This document shows positions 1 through 12,832 of a stretch of DNA of 64,000 bases, piece after piece (position 1 is the stretch's first letter; every line of letters starts with the position of its first letter). The stretch spans positions 27,571,282 through 27,635,281 of the forward strand of contig OY292277.1 in the NCBI GenBank assembly GCA_958496175.1. Reading direction: 5' to 3'. The notes beneath the pieces are model-generated. The model was not told the origin of the DNA and did no database searches. It was given only the letters and a program-made list of their open reading frames with translations. The position numbers were made by a program, and so were the translations under genes. The DNA comes from Sisyra terminalis. Its lineage: Eukaryota > Arthropoda > Insecta > Neuroptera > Sisyridae.

Positions 1-211
1 GCGCGTTTGCCTACCACTGGGAATCAATGAACTAAAACGACTAATAGTACGGAAAATAAAAATATGAAAAGGCCCAAAGTGAACATCAAAATTTTCCTTG
101 TCATGGGACTGAACAGTGATATTTTTTATAATTTATAATTGCCTCATTTTTGTTAGCAATTGTACCAAAACGAAAAAAAAATTAAACGGAAAACCAAAAA
201 AAAAATAATTT

Positions 212-432
212 GGCTCATGTCCCTTTTAGAACAGTTAAATCTAACAACGTTGCATTTTCTACTTCGTTTTTAATTTAGTTCGAAAATAAATCGGCTCTTA
301 CTGAAAATTTAGCTACAAAAGAGAAAATTATACTATATTAGAATTGAATTAACAAAAGAATCGCGAATACAATAAAACAAAGTAGAAAATGCAACGTTGT
401 CAGATTTTGCGGTTCTAAAAGGAACATGAGCC
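212..432. mobile_element. MITE family A, full copy
   Basis: Near-palindromic element of about 220 bp with long terminal inverted repeats beginning GGCTCATGTCCC and containing CAACGTTGCATTTTCTAC. The 8-bp flanks (AATAATTT and AATGATTT) differ at one position, as in an old hAT-type target duplication. It lies in the guanine deaminase intron that runs off the left edge. It has no coding capacity. Confidence 0.8.
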
Positions 433-924
433 AATGATTTAAAAAAAAAATAAGAAAATGTGTTAATTTTTTATACATTCATAAAAATATTAGAATAAAT
501 ATTATTCTTTTTTAATACCCCTCGCTTCGATTATTTCTAAAATTCTGAATACACCCATAAATTACTGCGGCTAATGCAGTGAAGTGAATTTTATTTTTGA
601 AAATAATTCTTAAAAATTGTTGAATAAAATTAAAACCATTTTCATTATAAAGACAAAAACTAAAATTTGGATAAAATATTGAAAACTTTATATTCAACAA
701 TTGCTTTTCCAAAATGGAAATGTACTGTAATATATTTCAATGAAAACTTTCTTTATTAAAAACAATACTTTTTGGTACAATTTTTTCCATGAGAATTTTT
801 ATATGTGTGGGTCTTATCGAAATTCTGTGTAAGGTTTCGTTATTCATTTTCCCTAAGATTGAGTACAACATTTATTGTTCGAATTTTAATGTTCGTAAAC
901 GTTAATTATAGTTTTAATTAATAA

Positions 925-1228
925 GGGGACATTCATTAATTACGTGAGGCGTTTAGGGGGAGGGAGTATTGAGCAAAATCGCACATAATAACACGTGGGG
1001 GAAAGAATGGTCTCGATAAATATCACGTAATTTTTTAAAATTGTTTTTTATATAAATCAAATGGAATCGAAGCACAGATTAACTCATTTACATTACAAAT
1101 ACGCATTTTGAAAAATCCCACGTGATATTAGGGGAGGAAGTCGAGCAAAATCTTACGAAATATTACCAAAGGGGGAGGGCGATTCGAAAAATAGCTAAAA
1201 TTGTCTCACGTTATTAATGGATGTCCCC
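925..1228. mobile_element. MITE family B, copy 1
   Basis: Element of about 300 bp with terminal inverted repeats GGGGACATTCATTAATTACG at the left and the mirrored ATTAATGGATGTCCCC at the right. TAA/TTA-like bases flank it, which would suit a PIF/Harbinger type. A diverged second copy is at 26817-27094. The interior has G-rich runs alternating with AGCAAAATC motifs. It lies in the guanine deaminase intron. Confidence 0.7.
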
Positions 1229-1278
1229 TAATTTGGTGTTTTGGAAATTTCCTCAGTTAATAATAATAAATTAAATAC

Positions 1279-2735
1279 CTGTTCCTAGTCCAACTTTAAT
1301 TCCTTTTTCAATAATTTTTCGTACATTACATTGTCCACTTTGCAGCCAAACATTAGAGGCAGGACAATGGGCTACGGAAGTTCCTTTTTGCGCAAACAAA
1401 TTCATTTCCTCTTCCGATAAATAAACCGAATGTGCCATTACTGTCTAAAACATGAAAAATGAGGATTGTTATCTATTCTCTATTTATAGCTAAGATAATT
1501 ACTTTATTCGTTAATAATTTGCCGTTATCGTAAACTTTTCCATAACTAGACGTATTTTTGTACAACTTTAACGTTTCATCTATTTCATCGAGTGTTTCAC
1601 AAATGTGGCTCTAAAATAAAACATTTATTAAAACTTAAGTATCTTAATTGTTTGTTGACTTTTACTTGAATGTTAATATCGAATTTTTCGGCCAATTCTC
1701 CCAATCTTTTAAGTAAATCCTCGTTGCACGATAGTGCAAATCGAGGCGTAATTATTGGCAGGACCAGAGTGCTGTTTTTTGCTTTCATGGCATTTAGAAA
1801 AGCTTCAGTCTCGTGAATGGATATATCATTGGATGCGTGAATCAATTCGTCGGGTGCTAATCGAACCATATTGACCAAGCCAATAAATGCCCTTTGTCCC
1901 AATTCGATAGCAATATCGGCCAAAACTAAACTTGAATTAACATGCGACGTAGCAAAATATGAAGCAGTTGTTGTTCCTGAGTCTAAAGTTTTTCGCTGTA
2001 ATAAATTATAAAAGAAAAACAAATCAATATGAAACAATAATCCATCGATCACAATAGAAGTTTTGTTGATCAAATGGTTTAATGGGCTTAATTAAAGATT
2101 TTTTTATAGCCAATTAAAATAGTGTTTATCAAGTTATTTTTCTTTCCAGGAATTTACAACGATTGAAGAATGTTCTAGATTAGTGTTTAATAATATTTTT
2201 ATTTGTTTACTGGTAGGTAGTTTTATTATATTGATTGAAGTAATTTATTATGTCTGCTGCGAAGTGTTTAATTGAATGTATGAATTGTTGATTGAAATGT
2301 TAAATTTAACTTACAACGATTTTATTGTAGACTTGCTTAGCGAAATTTACATCTGTATAACGAGCTTCCAATTTAAATGTATATTTTTGCAACCATTCCA
2401 GTAATGATTTATCGTACCCCAACCCACAGTTTGGGTACTGCGGTGCATGGATATGAGTATCAATTAAACCCGGAATCAAAAATTGGTTTTTCTTTAGTGT
2501 TAAAGTCTGAATTTTAGGGTAGCATTTTTCTGAACAGTTGATGTCTTTTCCAATGCTTATTATCTGTAAATCAATATAACTGTTATATTTATATCAATAT
2601 TTAAAAAATAATAATATCAATACAGACCTTATTATTTTTAACACACACCGACCCGTTTTCAATAATTTCCAAATGGAATGGTCGGGGGCAATGAATGATT
2701 AGCCCTTGAATAATTAAATTAGTGTTACACGACAT
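1279..2735 (-). CDS. GDA: Guanine deaminase, 5' five exons (3' end outside window)
   Basis: Guanine deaminase (amidohydrolase family) hydrolyses guanine to xanthine in cytosolic purine catabolism. Exons on the minus strand: 2628-2735, 2315-2563, 1666-1995, 1503-1610, 1279-1444; all junctions are GT-AG and the phases fit. The start is the ATG at 2735 (MSCNTNLIIQG). Visible family landmarks are the metal-binding HxH in PGLIDTHIHAPQY, TLDSGTTTASYFAT, PIITPRFALSC, a His in QSHICE and another in TVMAHSVYLSEEE. About 320 residues are present. The last exon seen ends in phase 1 after VGLGTG, just where relatives continue with a DVSGG-type metal-binding segment. That exon is not in 1-1278, which holds two mobile elements, so the rest lies beyond the left edge. 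The truncation is a window effect, not a broken gene. Confidence 0.93.
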
Positions 2736-4623
2736 TTTTCAACGGTAATCTAGTCAATTCTGAATGATTTAATATGAGTTCTGCAAGTTTTTATAATTTG
2801 ACTTGTTAAGATAACATTTATCGAATTGATGTTGGGATTAGAATTATTTTTTAATTACTTATTTTTATTAGGTTCAAGGACTTTGGTGGATGTCGTAGAT
2901 GTTAAGCTATATATGCTGAAGATAGCGGTTTTATACTAATATTTTTTTTCTATTTTTGTATTGGAAATAATAAGTGATAATTACATTGGAAAGTCTCGCT
3001 GTAACCTATAGATAACAATCCAAATAGGTTGATATTATTGTAATATTAATAATTATTATTAATTAGGTAGTGGAAAAATAACTTATTTACTGTTTTTATT
3101 ATAAGATTCTTTAAAGGGACACTGCATCTTAACGATTATATATTTACATTAAAAATTATTTTATAAATAAAACCTATTTTTATTATGCTTTTTCCTACAG
3201 GAAAAGTATAAACAAAGAAAATAGGAATAAGAAGTATGAATGGATATAGCATGCAATAATGTTTTTACGGAAGCAATTATATCTTGTTCTTATTAAAAAC
3301 AGGTTTTAAGAGGATAAGGCATGTAAATGACAATAGGTAGGTAATGGGATTTGTACTGAAAATTTATAATGACTTTTTTGTGTCTTTTTATCATTTGATT
3401 TTATTATTAACTAACTGTCCTAATTTATAACGTCAGAAAATAGATTATGACTGAATGACCTTGGTCGTTATGTTAACCCCTCAAAAGAAATACATAAAAT
3501 GTATATACAGCATATACCACATACCCATATATACACTTACACGACTTACACATTACAGTATATACTACTTTAAATTTTAATTTTACAACCCTTTTTGTTG
3601 TATAACTAGACTTCAGAAGTTTATAGTTTTATAGAATTAAATCTTTATTTAAAATTTTAAAGGTAATCGCAAAACAAGGTTGGAATTTACTGGAGAGTCA
3701 ATATATGTGTCAACATCAAAGAGATTTTATGAAAATATATACAATCTCTTTGGTCAACATACACATAATCACTAATACTAACAATATTATTTTATGTTAT
3801 CGTTAAAGTATACATTAAAGTTAATGTATACATAATAAGACTGTAAGTTTCGTTTAGGGAAGGACAGTCCCACTTTCGGATTATTTGTTTTGGTGGGAAC
3901 AAAAGTGGCCCGTTTTTGATACTTTATGTACGAAACTAGGTATAGCTTCATCAAAAAAGTCTACATGAATCTATATGGATTTAAAAATTTATTCTGGGAT
4001 AAGAATTATTGAAATTCAATAAAATTGTTTAACTTTCTAAATGGTAGGCTTTAAAATTAAGTAATTGTATGCACCAAAGTTGACCCAAGTTTCACATTCT
4101 TACAAAATATAATCCCATATTGTTACAACTCTCAAAGGATGGAAAATTAAGAACTCTTCAGAACAAAACCCTAATTTTGTCTGGTTTTTAATAGATATAT
4201 TTTTGAGTATGCTCGTCTTTTACTTAAAATTTCGAACCCTTATATGTAAAATAATTACCAATTTCCGTCCGATGTCGTTACTTTGACCACAACAATTTTT
4301 TATGATATGAAAATAAGTAAAAAAAAAATCAAAATTATCTGATATTCTCGAAAATCTAGCCCTGGACCTTAAAGTTTTGACTATTTTATATTTTGATTTG
4401 CTTCATGACGCGTTGATTATTATTGTGTATCATAATGTATATCCTGTTACTAAAGGTATTTTGAAATCATTGCATTTAAAACGCCCTTCATAACTTCAAA
4501 TGATTTCTAATGAATTTTCCTTACCACTTCAAAATAATTAAAATATTGATTGAACACGTTGAACACTAAGAAATCATGGGATAGAGGTATATGTTGTTTT
4601 TGTTATCCTCTATCAGGGATTGT

Positions 4624-4651
4624 CAATTTGCTCCTTTCAAGGAGCAAATTG
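4624..4651. repeat. Short perfect palindrome (12-bp arms)
   Basis: CAATTTGCTCCT and its exact reverse complement are separated by four bases. The hairpin lies in otherwise featureless AT-rich DNA. Confidence 0.6.
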
Positions 4652-6767
4652 GAGCTGGATAAAGTCAATAATGGTAACAAAATACAAACTCAGTTAGCTT
4701 CCTTTTTATGTATTGAAAATTCACTAAGTATAAGTACAAAAATTATACAAAATATTTTAATTTTAAAGATAAACGAAGTTATTTAAAGCAAGTAAAAGTC
4801 GCCAGCTGGTGAGCTTTGAAAAGATCGTAACAGAAATTATTTGAAGGAGGAGACGTGAAATCAACTGTGCTCGCTGTAAAATACAAATTCAATTGAGATC
4901 AATTTTTAAATCTTAAAAAGTTATTAGTATATATTCATAACTCTAATCTGTTTGAAAATTAATTGTATCTTAATTACATTAATATTTATAAATTTTGTAA
5001 AGTTTTATTTTTGATGTTGTAACGAAATAAAAAGACTTAAATACACTATGAAACTGAATAGAATATATTGAAAGAAATAAATTGTATAGAAATTAATGCT
5101 AAAAACATACAACTAATGCATAGCATTTCGTAGCATGTCTAATCACTGGCCATATTTATATCTTTGGCCTTTTTTGTAGCATGCGTATCAGCTTTCCTAT
5201 CACTTATTTTTCTATCATCCTTGTTAGAATGCAACCTATTGTTAAATTTGTTGAACTTTTTAAACAAATTCAAAACCATTAAATTTCAAATGTCTTTTTT
5301 AACAAAGTATTTTTGTGTCTATATTTGTTGGAAATATAGGGCAACATATAGAAACAAAATTGTGAGTAGTTAAAATGCTTTTATAGAGAAAATTCGATTT
5401 TAAGAATTTTTTAAAAAACTGAGCTATTAACATACATTTTCATAAAGATTTGTTTTTTTTACCGGAAGAACAAAATTCTGTTTTATAATCAAATATCAAA
5501 TTTTATTCAATTATGTGATGATTATTTAGCACCTTTAAAATTATAATTATCTTTGCACATTTATGATTCACCATAAATTAAACTGACATATATTTGCTTT
5601 AGAAGATTCAAAGATGTTTGACTTTTTAAAAGTAAACTTTAGATAAAAATTCTATAGCTACTAAAATATTATTTTATGTCATCAACTTATTTTTGTGAGT
5701 AAACATTATGCATTAACGCAAATTTATTTTATCAAAGGCATAGCGTCTTAGATTCTCCTAAAACAAAGGTCCTTGCCGTAATGGTTATTCTGCCTATAAA
5801 TAAAATAAAGGCTAATCAGATTATTCAGGTTTACACATTTCAGCTTCGGATTTCCCAAAGAGGAAAAAACCTAAAATCTATTAAATCAGTTGTTTCTGTT
5901 AATTATAATTCTCAAAAGTTCCAAATAAGCTCAATTTTTTCGAATGTTTAATTATTGGTGTAAGTTCCTACGCCTTATTTCTCTCTTAGGCCTGTTTCTC
6001 ACTTATATGCTTCCTATTCGATTTCTTTTCGGAAAATATTCATCAACTGATTTTCAGCTACATTTGCTTATGTGAGTAAAAAGAACTATCGAAATTTCAA
6101 GTAGCGAACTTCAAGTTTGGAATTGAAACTCGATGAAATCATACAAGATTATTTTTGCTAGCGCAGTATATTATTTCCAACAGTAGTAAATCCGAGATTG
6201 GAACATTTTACAACTTTATAATAAACAGAAATCTTTCTAAAAATGTATCAGCTCCTTGATGATAAATTTATTATATGTTCAGAGGATAGTTGTTGGAGCG
6301 GGCAAATGAGTTAGTTATTAGTTATTAGTTTGAATATTTAACAAAACTTCATTGTTGGTATAAGCTATTCTATGACACGCAGGCAAAATTATGGGTATTA
6401 CTTAATTTTTAATTAATGCTTTGTGAAAATCTAAAACTACGTAGGTATTAAATTCAATTAAGTTTTAGATTTTAAAGGTAATAAAACGATTACAATTTTA
6501 ACGCCTTTGATTTAATGCTGATTAGACGGATAATTTTTTGTTTTTTTGCTACTAAATTAAATCTATATAATGTTTTATTAAATCCTAACTTGTTACATTG
6601 TATGTTACTAAGAATTTTTCGATTAAAGAAAAAGATTACTGGTTCACTATAAAAAATAACTAATAAAATTGGCAAACATAATTTTATTAAAGCATATACC
6701 TATCGGATAAATTTGTTCAGATAAAACGGAAATTGGTTATTATTTTATCAAGAACTATCTATTACCA

Positions 6768-7377
6768 TATCAAAAAAATCCACACGGATTTATATGGGAA
6801 ACCACATGAGAGAAAATGGATTTATGTGGGTTTATGTTGGAAACCACATAGAAAATGATGAATTTAGGTGGGGCACTAAATTGTAAGCATGTATTATGTG
6901 GATTCATATGGGAAATAAAAAGAGTAAGGACTAAAGACAATTTCTCCAGTTGTCACAATCCGCTCACACTATATTGGAAGATATTATGCGCTTAAATTTA
7001 ATTTTTTCCATCGACGTCATGAACTTGAAATATACATATTTCAAAAGGAATGTTTGGATTAATTTGTGTTATTTTTTGTGACGTTAAACCGTTTAATTAA
7101 CGCTGTAAGACAAACTTAGTTTTACATTTCGTAATAAAGTATAACTTATTCAACAACTAAATACAAATATATAACAAGATAACTAAAATTAATTTCTAGT
7201 AAGGAATTTACAGCGCTGTCCTATAATTTTTTATGGAAAATACTGAAAATTCATGTGGAAATTATTTGATATTCCTACGTGAATTCTTATAGGAATCTAC
7301 ATGGGAAACCACATAAGAATCCATCCGAAAACATCACATAGGAATCCACATGGATTCCTACGTGGATTTTTTTGATA
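6768..7377. mobile_element. Non-autonomous inverted-repeat element, about 610 bp
   Basis: The ends are inverted copies: TATCAAAAAAATCCAC at the left and GTGGATTTTTTTGATA at the right. Just inside both ends are several short degenerate repeats on the theme 'ATGTGGATTC' and 'GGGAAACCACAT', giving a clustered subterminal repeat pattern. No coding potential was seen in the centre. Confidence 0.65.
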
Positions 7378-9669
7378 GAGTATTTTATCAGATAATTGAA
7401 TTTTAAAAACCCTAATTACAGTTGAATTTTGTCCATATACATATTAATTTCATATTGAGTGTGATAATTTCTATAAAAAAAAATATTTTTTAATACATTT
7501 AATGTAATTCCAAAAGATCTGGAAGATTTACGTTATCGTGACTTTAACTAATCACAGTACGTTATTCTAGTGCATGCATCTTCAATATTAAAATTAAAAA
7601 AAAATATTTTTTTGTATAACAGAACCTTATAACAGTTTAACTATACTCTGGAATTCCCAAAAACAAGTAAATCATTTTTCAATTTCTTTTATCATCGTAA
7701 AATATTGTCTATATCTTAAAATCAAATTTTTAACGCCTAAAGAGGTGCATCTCATTTAATTTAGAAAAAAAAAATAAATATTCAAATGACTATTCCTTTT
7801 ATCTCACGTAATTAACTTTTTTCATCATCTCTTTCTACCGAGAGTACAATATGGCCGTCGGAATGCAATCCTAAAAATTATGAAAAAAAATATTTCTTTC
7901 ATGACTTTTTTAGTTTTCGGTACTAAAAAGTGAGTACATTTCAAACTGTAATATAGAACCATTATGGAATTTCCGCTTAACAATTCATAATATAAAAAAT
8001 ATCGGAAAAGAATTATTTTTTAAACCATACACTTACATTAATTTTCATTATCTTATCTTAACACCATAAACATAAGCAAAATGTTTCATTTATTTTAAAT
8101 TAATTATTTAGTGCTTCAAGCAATAAAAAGAATACTACGGATACTACAAAAATAATAAAATAATATATTATAAAAATTCATAATTTATAATATTGGTAAG
8201 CGTTAACAACACTTTTCTAATAAAATTCACTGTTAATACATGGGAAAATTCAATAAGATTTTGAAAGAGAACAGTAGAAATTTTCTAACGGTTTTCAATA
8301 AAGTATTACAAAGAAATTTATTAAAAACCAACAATGCGTATTATTAAAATATCACTAATAACTGCTACTAAACAAAAAAGGGGGAAGAGGAGAAATTAAT
8401 TTGATTTAAGGTAGTGAGAGTAACTTAACATTGAAGAATTCTCAGTATTGGATTATAAGAATTTGTTCTTAGGTATTTAATTATTTCTATTTACGATTTC
8501 TAGTCAATCGAAATAATAATTGATAATAGCAAAAAGAAAACTCCCTTCCATCCCTTCTTTATTGCATAGTAAGAAATACATTTTTCCGTACCAAATTCCA
8601 TCGAAATTGACTTAACAATTAAAAGCTTACTGCTAGTCTTATTAACTTTTGCATTTTTAATGTTTTTCTTAGATTTAAATTTTATCTCTCCAGTGGAATA
8701 ATTAATCGGTCATCGAAATTTCGTTTGGAATACGGCTGAAAAATGCCGGTTTTAGTTATACGTTTCCACCAAAATGGGAGTAAAATAAAAGTTTATGGAT
8801 TTCATTCGAACCAATTTAGACTTAAGTTACAAGTACTTTTGTTTTCTTATTTAGGTAACTTTTTTTAATCTTATCTTGTAAATAAAATGTAAAAATATTA
8901 TACACAATAACACTAGATTATAAAATACAATGAAAAATTTAATAAATGTTAACGAAGTGTAAGAAATTAAACAAGAAACTTAACATTTGGTTACGGTTTT
9001 GGCTGAAATTATGTTTCAGATGGTTATTAATAACTAATAATTTCTTATTGAAATAACAATCGATTGTATATATTTTATATTTTGCTTTGTTACCTTTGCT
9101 CTTGAATCCCAAGCCAATCAATCTGAGGATCCAATCAATTATAAGCATTACTAAAATTGTGACTATCTCATACTCCTCAATCCCTCATACAAATTTTTCG
9201 TAAGAGCATATTTTTGAAACAAAAAAATTCAACCTTCGAAATTGCGTAGTTAATTATAATTAATTGATCAATAAGTGTTTCGTGATTCAAAGGAAAAAAC
9301 TTAATTAAAAGCTGTAGAACAGTACTGATAAGAGTGAGAAAATTTAAATTGTCGAGTTGAAATAATTTTTATATTTAGTTCGAATATTGTGTCGTTTTTT
9401 AATTACCTGTACATTGTGTTATGATTCATTGCGACGAACAACTTAAATTCAATTGCTGTTTGTTTGATTCTTTAGAAGACTTCAAGTATTCGTCCAACTC
9501 ACAAGTTTATAATTCGTTTTTTCCCATTTACACCTTATTCGATATATTGTGTTTTTTACCTATAACAACTGAAATAACTTCATAATATCACTACATCGTA
9601 AGAAAATAAAGAATATTCGATTACCACTGTTTAAATTTTGATTTTAAATTTGAATCATATTCAAATATC

Positions 9670-12600
9670 ATGAAGTGTACATTTTTATATATTTTTTTGG
9701 TTTTTCTACTGCACCAAGGACAAGTAAGTGTTTAAACATTTAAAAATTTATATTATATTAAATAAAATAAAATAGTACCGATAATGTAAAATTTAAACTT
9801 GTATATGACAATTCTTTTTAAAATTAATTTTAATTTAAGTAAAGCAATCTACAATATTTTTTAAATGTAAGGGAACTCTTACATATTTTTTTTTTAAATT
9901 TGATCGAAAGGGGTAAAGACATTTGAATTATTCTATTGAAATTATTGCTTACTTTGAACTAGTGTACTTCAAAAATAATTTCATTAAAACTTTTATACTA
10001 TATCACCCACAAGGGTAAATTTGTAGTATCAGCCCTATAGATTAGTGGTTCTCACTTTTAATTTGATTGTGGCCGCATGACAGACATCAACGGAAATGAA
10101 AACATCCTATAAAAATACCTTGTGGCCACACCAAATTTGGATTTTGATATGTGGTAAAATAGCTGTTATATTTACATAAAAATGAATCAACTTATACATA
10201 TATATTCAATAAAAGACAACATTTAAGCATATTGATTTAAAAACTAGTTTTTATTTTTTAAATCAACAATTACTATGAAACGGTTTTTGGTAGATGTTTG
10301 TTGGCGGACGTATGCGGCTACCGTGGCCGTACATAAGAACCACTTCTCTAGATAGATAATCTGATAATGCCCCCCGAAGTTACAAAGAAATTAACAAATT
10401 TAAGATTATTTAAAAGCATGAAAACTTGAATAAAACTCTAAATTTTAATTATCAACTGTTTTAAAAAGGATTCAGAATTCACCCTAAGCAATAGTCCAGA
10501 TTACCATCAATGTAAATTTGATTGAACACCTTGAGAGGTCTTTTTGAGAATTTCTTAAATCTCTACATTTGTGTATAGTTTGAGCTTTAAAACTTTTTAG
10601 TGTAGTTGTACTGGTTTTTTTTCATTTATTTTTACATTAAGAGAAAAATAGTTCTATTAATGATGAAGGAATAATGATTACTCTTCTAGATCACTATTCA
10701 ATTCGCCCACGTTTTTGACTTTTAATCTACTTAACATTTAATTAAAAACGTCTATTACTTTTTCGTGCATAACTAATTTAAAGAAAAAAAACATTAGGAG
10801 TCGTTGAATTGCTTGTTTGCTTCAACTATTGCCGTTGAAGTCCGTAGAATGATCTCGACTGTGTTTGGATTAAGCATTAAAAAACATTACTCTTGAATTG
10901 ATATATATGTAATTTAACAAAACGGCTTTCTGTTCATTGCTTGTTAATGTTTCACCCAATCGATCGCGATTGGTTAACGGTATACGTTGTATACCGTATA
11001 CCGAATAAGTAATTCAACGAATTACAACAGTTTCCAATTCTTATTTTATCCCAATTCTTTTCCCATAAACAATGCTTCTTAATCTTCTCTCCTCAACAAA
11101 TATTGTTAGTGAATAGTTTTTCGCGATATATGTACACAACATTAAGAAATTTCAGTGCCACTAAGAGATTCTCTTTGAGAATAACTGATTTAAACACTTT
11201 ATTTGGTGTTATTATTATTATTTGGCTTTAATATTACCATATTGAATAGATTGCATATCTCTTATAAAATTTAAAATCGCATTTTTTTAAAAATTCTAAA
11301 ATGATTTTTCAAACATATCACTGTACACTAAAAGGCAAAAAGAAATTAGTTATAATTTTTTTTAAGACAAACCATTTAATGTAATCACTAAAATAACAAT
11401 TTTTTAAAACTTTTCTTCGTATTAATTAACAATATTGGTATTAAGTCATTTTTAAGCACTTACCAACAACTAGTAGAACACCAGACATTGAAGTATATTT
11501 TTTCAAATAATTGTTATAATGAACATTTTTTATTATCTTAAATAATATTATACATTTATATATTTTTAGGCATTTTTATGGAACGTTCCACCATTTGGCC
11601 CTGGATGTAAGTATTTTTCATATTATTTTTTTTTTAAATTATGACATATTTTTTATTATAAGATAAGCAAATTAGATTTTCTTGTAATTACCATAGATTT
11701 TTCATTGTTTCTTTGATTCAAATGATAAAACTATTCAAACACATAAAATTTCATAATTAAATTCGTTATTAATAAACGTATTTATGTCTTATTTGGTTTG
11801 GTAATTGGAATTAAGTTGATAACACTTTGGAAATTCATTGAATCAATTCATTTTTGTAAGTATAACAATAAGAAACTCTTGAAAAAACTTTAATGAAACG
11901 TATGTTTGAATAGTAAACATTGAAAAATCAGTGAAAATAGCAAACTAATTTGAATTATTTCAGTTCCATTTGATAATGGATTTTCTAATTCAATGTTTGG
12001 AGGCACTTCCGATTTTTTTAATGAACAAATGTCTGAATTGAATGATATGTCAGAACGTTTAGCTCTAATGGGTATTTACACATCATTCTTTCGTGGAGAA
12101 GGAGGCATTAATATACGACATTATGGAGGTAATATTTTTTACATTAATAATAAATAAAGGTCTGAAATATTTTTTTTAAACAGATACAACTGAATGGGTA
12201 GAGAACGGAGTTTCTTACGTATGCAATGGTCAAATCAATTTCCCTAATAAACCTTATCAGCCGGTCGAATGTCTAGGGCAACTGATGAGTATGAATAGCG
12301 AAAATCAACCCGAAAAGGAAGTCTGCAAACCAGGAGGTAATCGTATGGTGCTCAATGATAAAACGTGTATAGCTTTCGCTAACTCCCACATCTCTATGTC
12401 CTCAATGAACGGAAGTAAGTATAGTATAAATATATTTAATTTTTCATATACGTTTCTAATTTTAAAAATAATTTAGATGTTATTTGCGATGGTGGTACTT
12501 TGTACTCTAACGATAAATTACGTGAAATTTGCGGACCATTATACAACACAAATCGATACATAAAATCAACATTTTGCCCTCTAGAACCTTTACATTCGTT

Positions 12601-12694
12601 AAATAACCGTTATATACAAGCAGCTATCGATGGAAACTCAGGATGTATCTCATGGCAAAGCGATATAAGTGGATTGAATCGAATTGGAGTATAA
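9670..12694 (+). CDS. Secreted cysteine-containing protein, family not recognised
   Basis: Five exons: 9670-9723, 11570-11606, 11964-12128, 12184-12414 and 12477-12694. Together they encode 234 residues with consistent GT-AG junctions and a TAA stop. The first exon encodes a classic signal peptide (MKCTFLYIFLVFLLHQGQ), so the protein should enter the secretory pathway. The middle is rich in Gly, Phe, Asn and Met without cysteine. The C-terminal half, from about residue 70, has eight cysteines (contexts YVC, VEC, EVC, KTC, VIC, EIC, TFC, SGC), an even number compatible with four disulfides. There is no transmembrane segment after the signal peptide. I do not recognise the family and infer no function. 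An AATAAA lies 22 bp after the stop. Confidence 0.8.
10034..10355. mobile_element. hAT-like MITE in intron 1 of the secreted-protein gene
   Basis: Roughly 320 bp with inverted ends. AGTGGTTCTCAC at the left is mirrored by AAGAACCACT at the right, followed inward by GTGGCCGCA-like and TGCGGCTACCGTGGCC segments. The interior is AT-rich and non-coding. The exact borders and target duplication are unclear. Confidence 0.55.
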
Positions 12695-12715
12695 AAATGG
12701 TTGAATATAAAGATC

Positions 12716-12721
12716 AATAAA
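12716..12721 (+). promoter_or_regulatory. Polyadenylation signal AATAAA
   Basis: Canonical hexamer 22 bp after the stop of the secreted-protein gene. It lies in the 138-bp gap separating that gene from the convergent chimaerin gene. Confidence 0.6.
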
Positions 12722-12832
12722 TTATATTTATAAAAAAATATTTGTAAGAAAAAATGTACATGCTTTTAAAAGTTTAAATATAAAAAATCATTATTCTTAT
12801 AATAAAATTTAAATAAGTCTTTTATCTAACTA

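Larger units (their letters stand above)
2736..9669. other. Intergenic, about 6.9 kb
   Basis: AT-rich sequence between the guanine deaminase start and the secreted-protein gene. No open frame carries family motifs or a coherent set of splice sites. It holds a foldback-like element (6768-7377) and a short perfect palindrome (4624-4651). A fragment near 3950-3985 resembles the ends of the 6768-7377 element. Confidence 0.6.
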
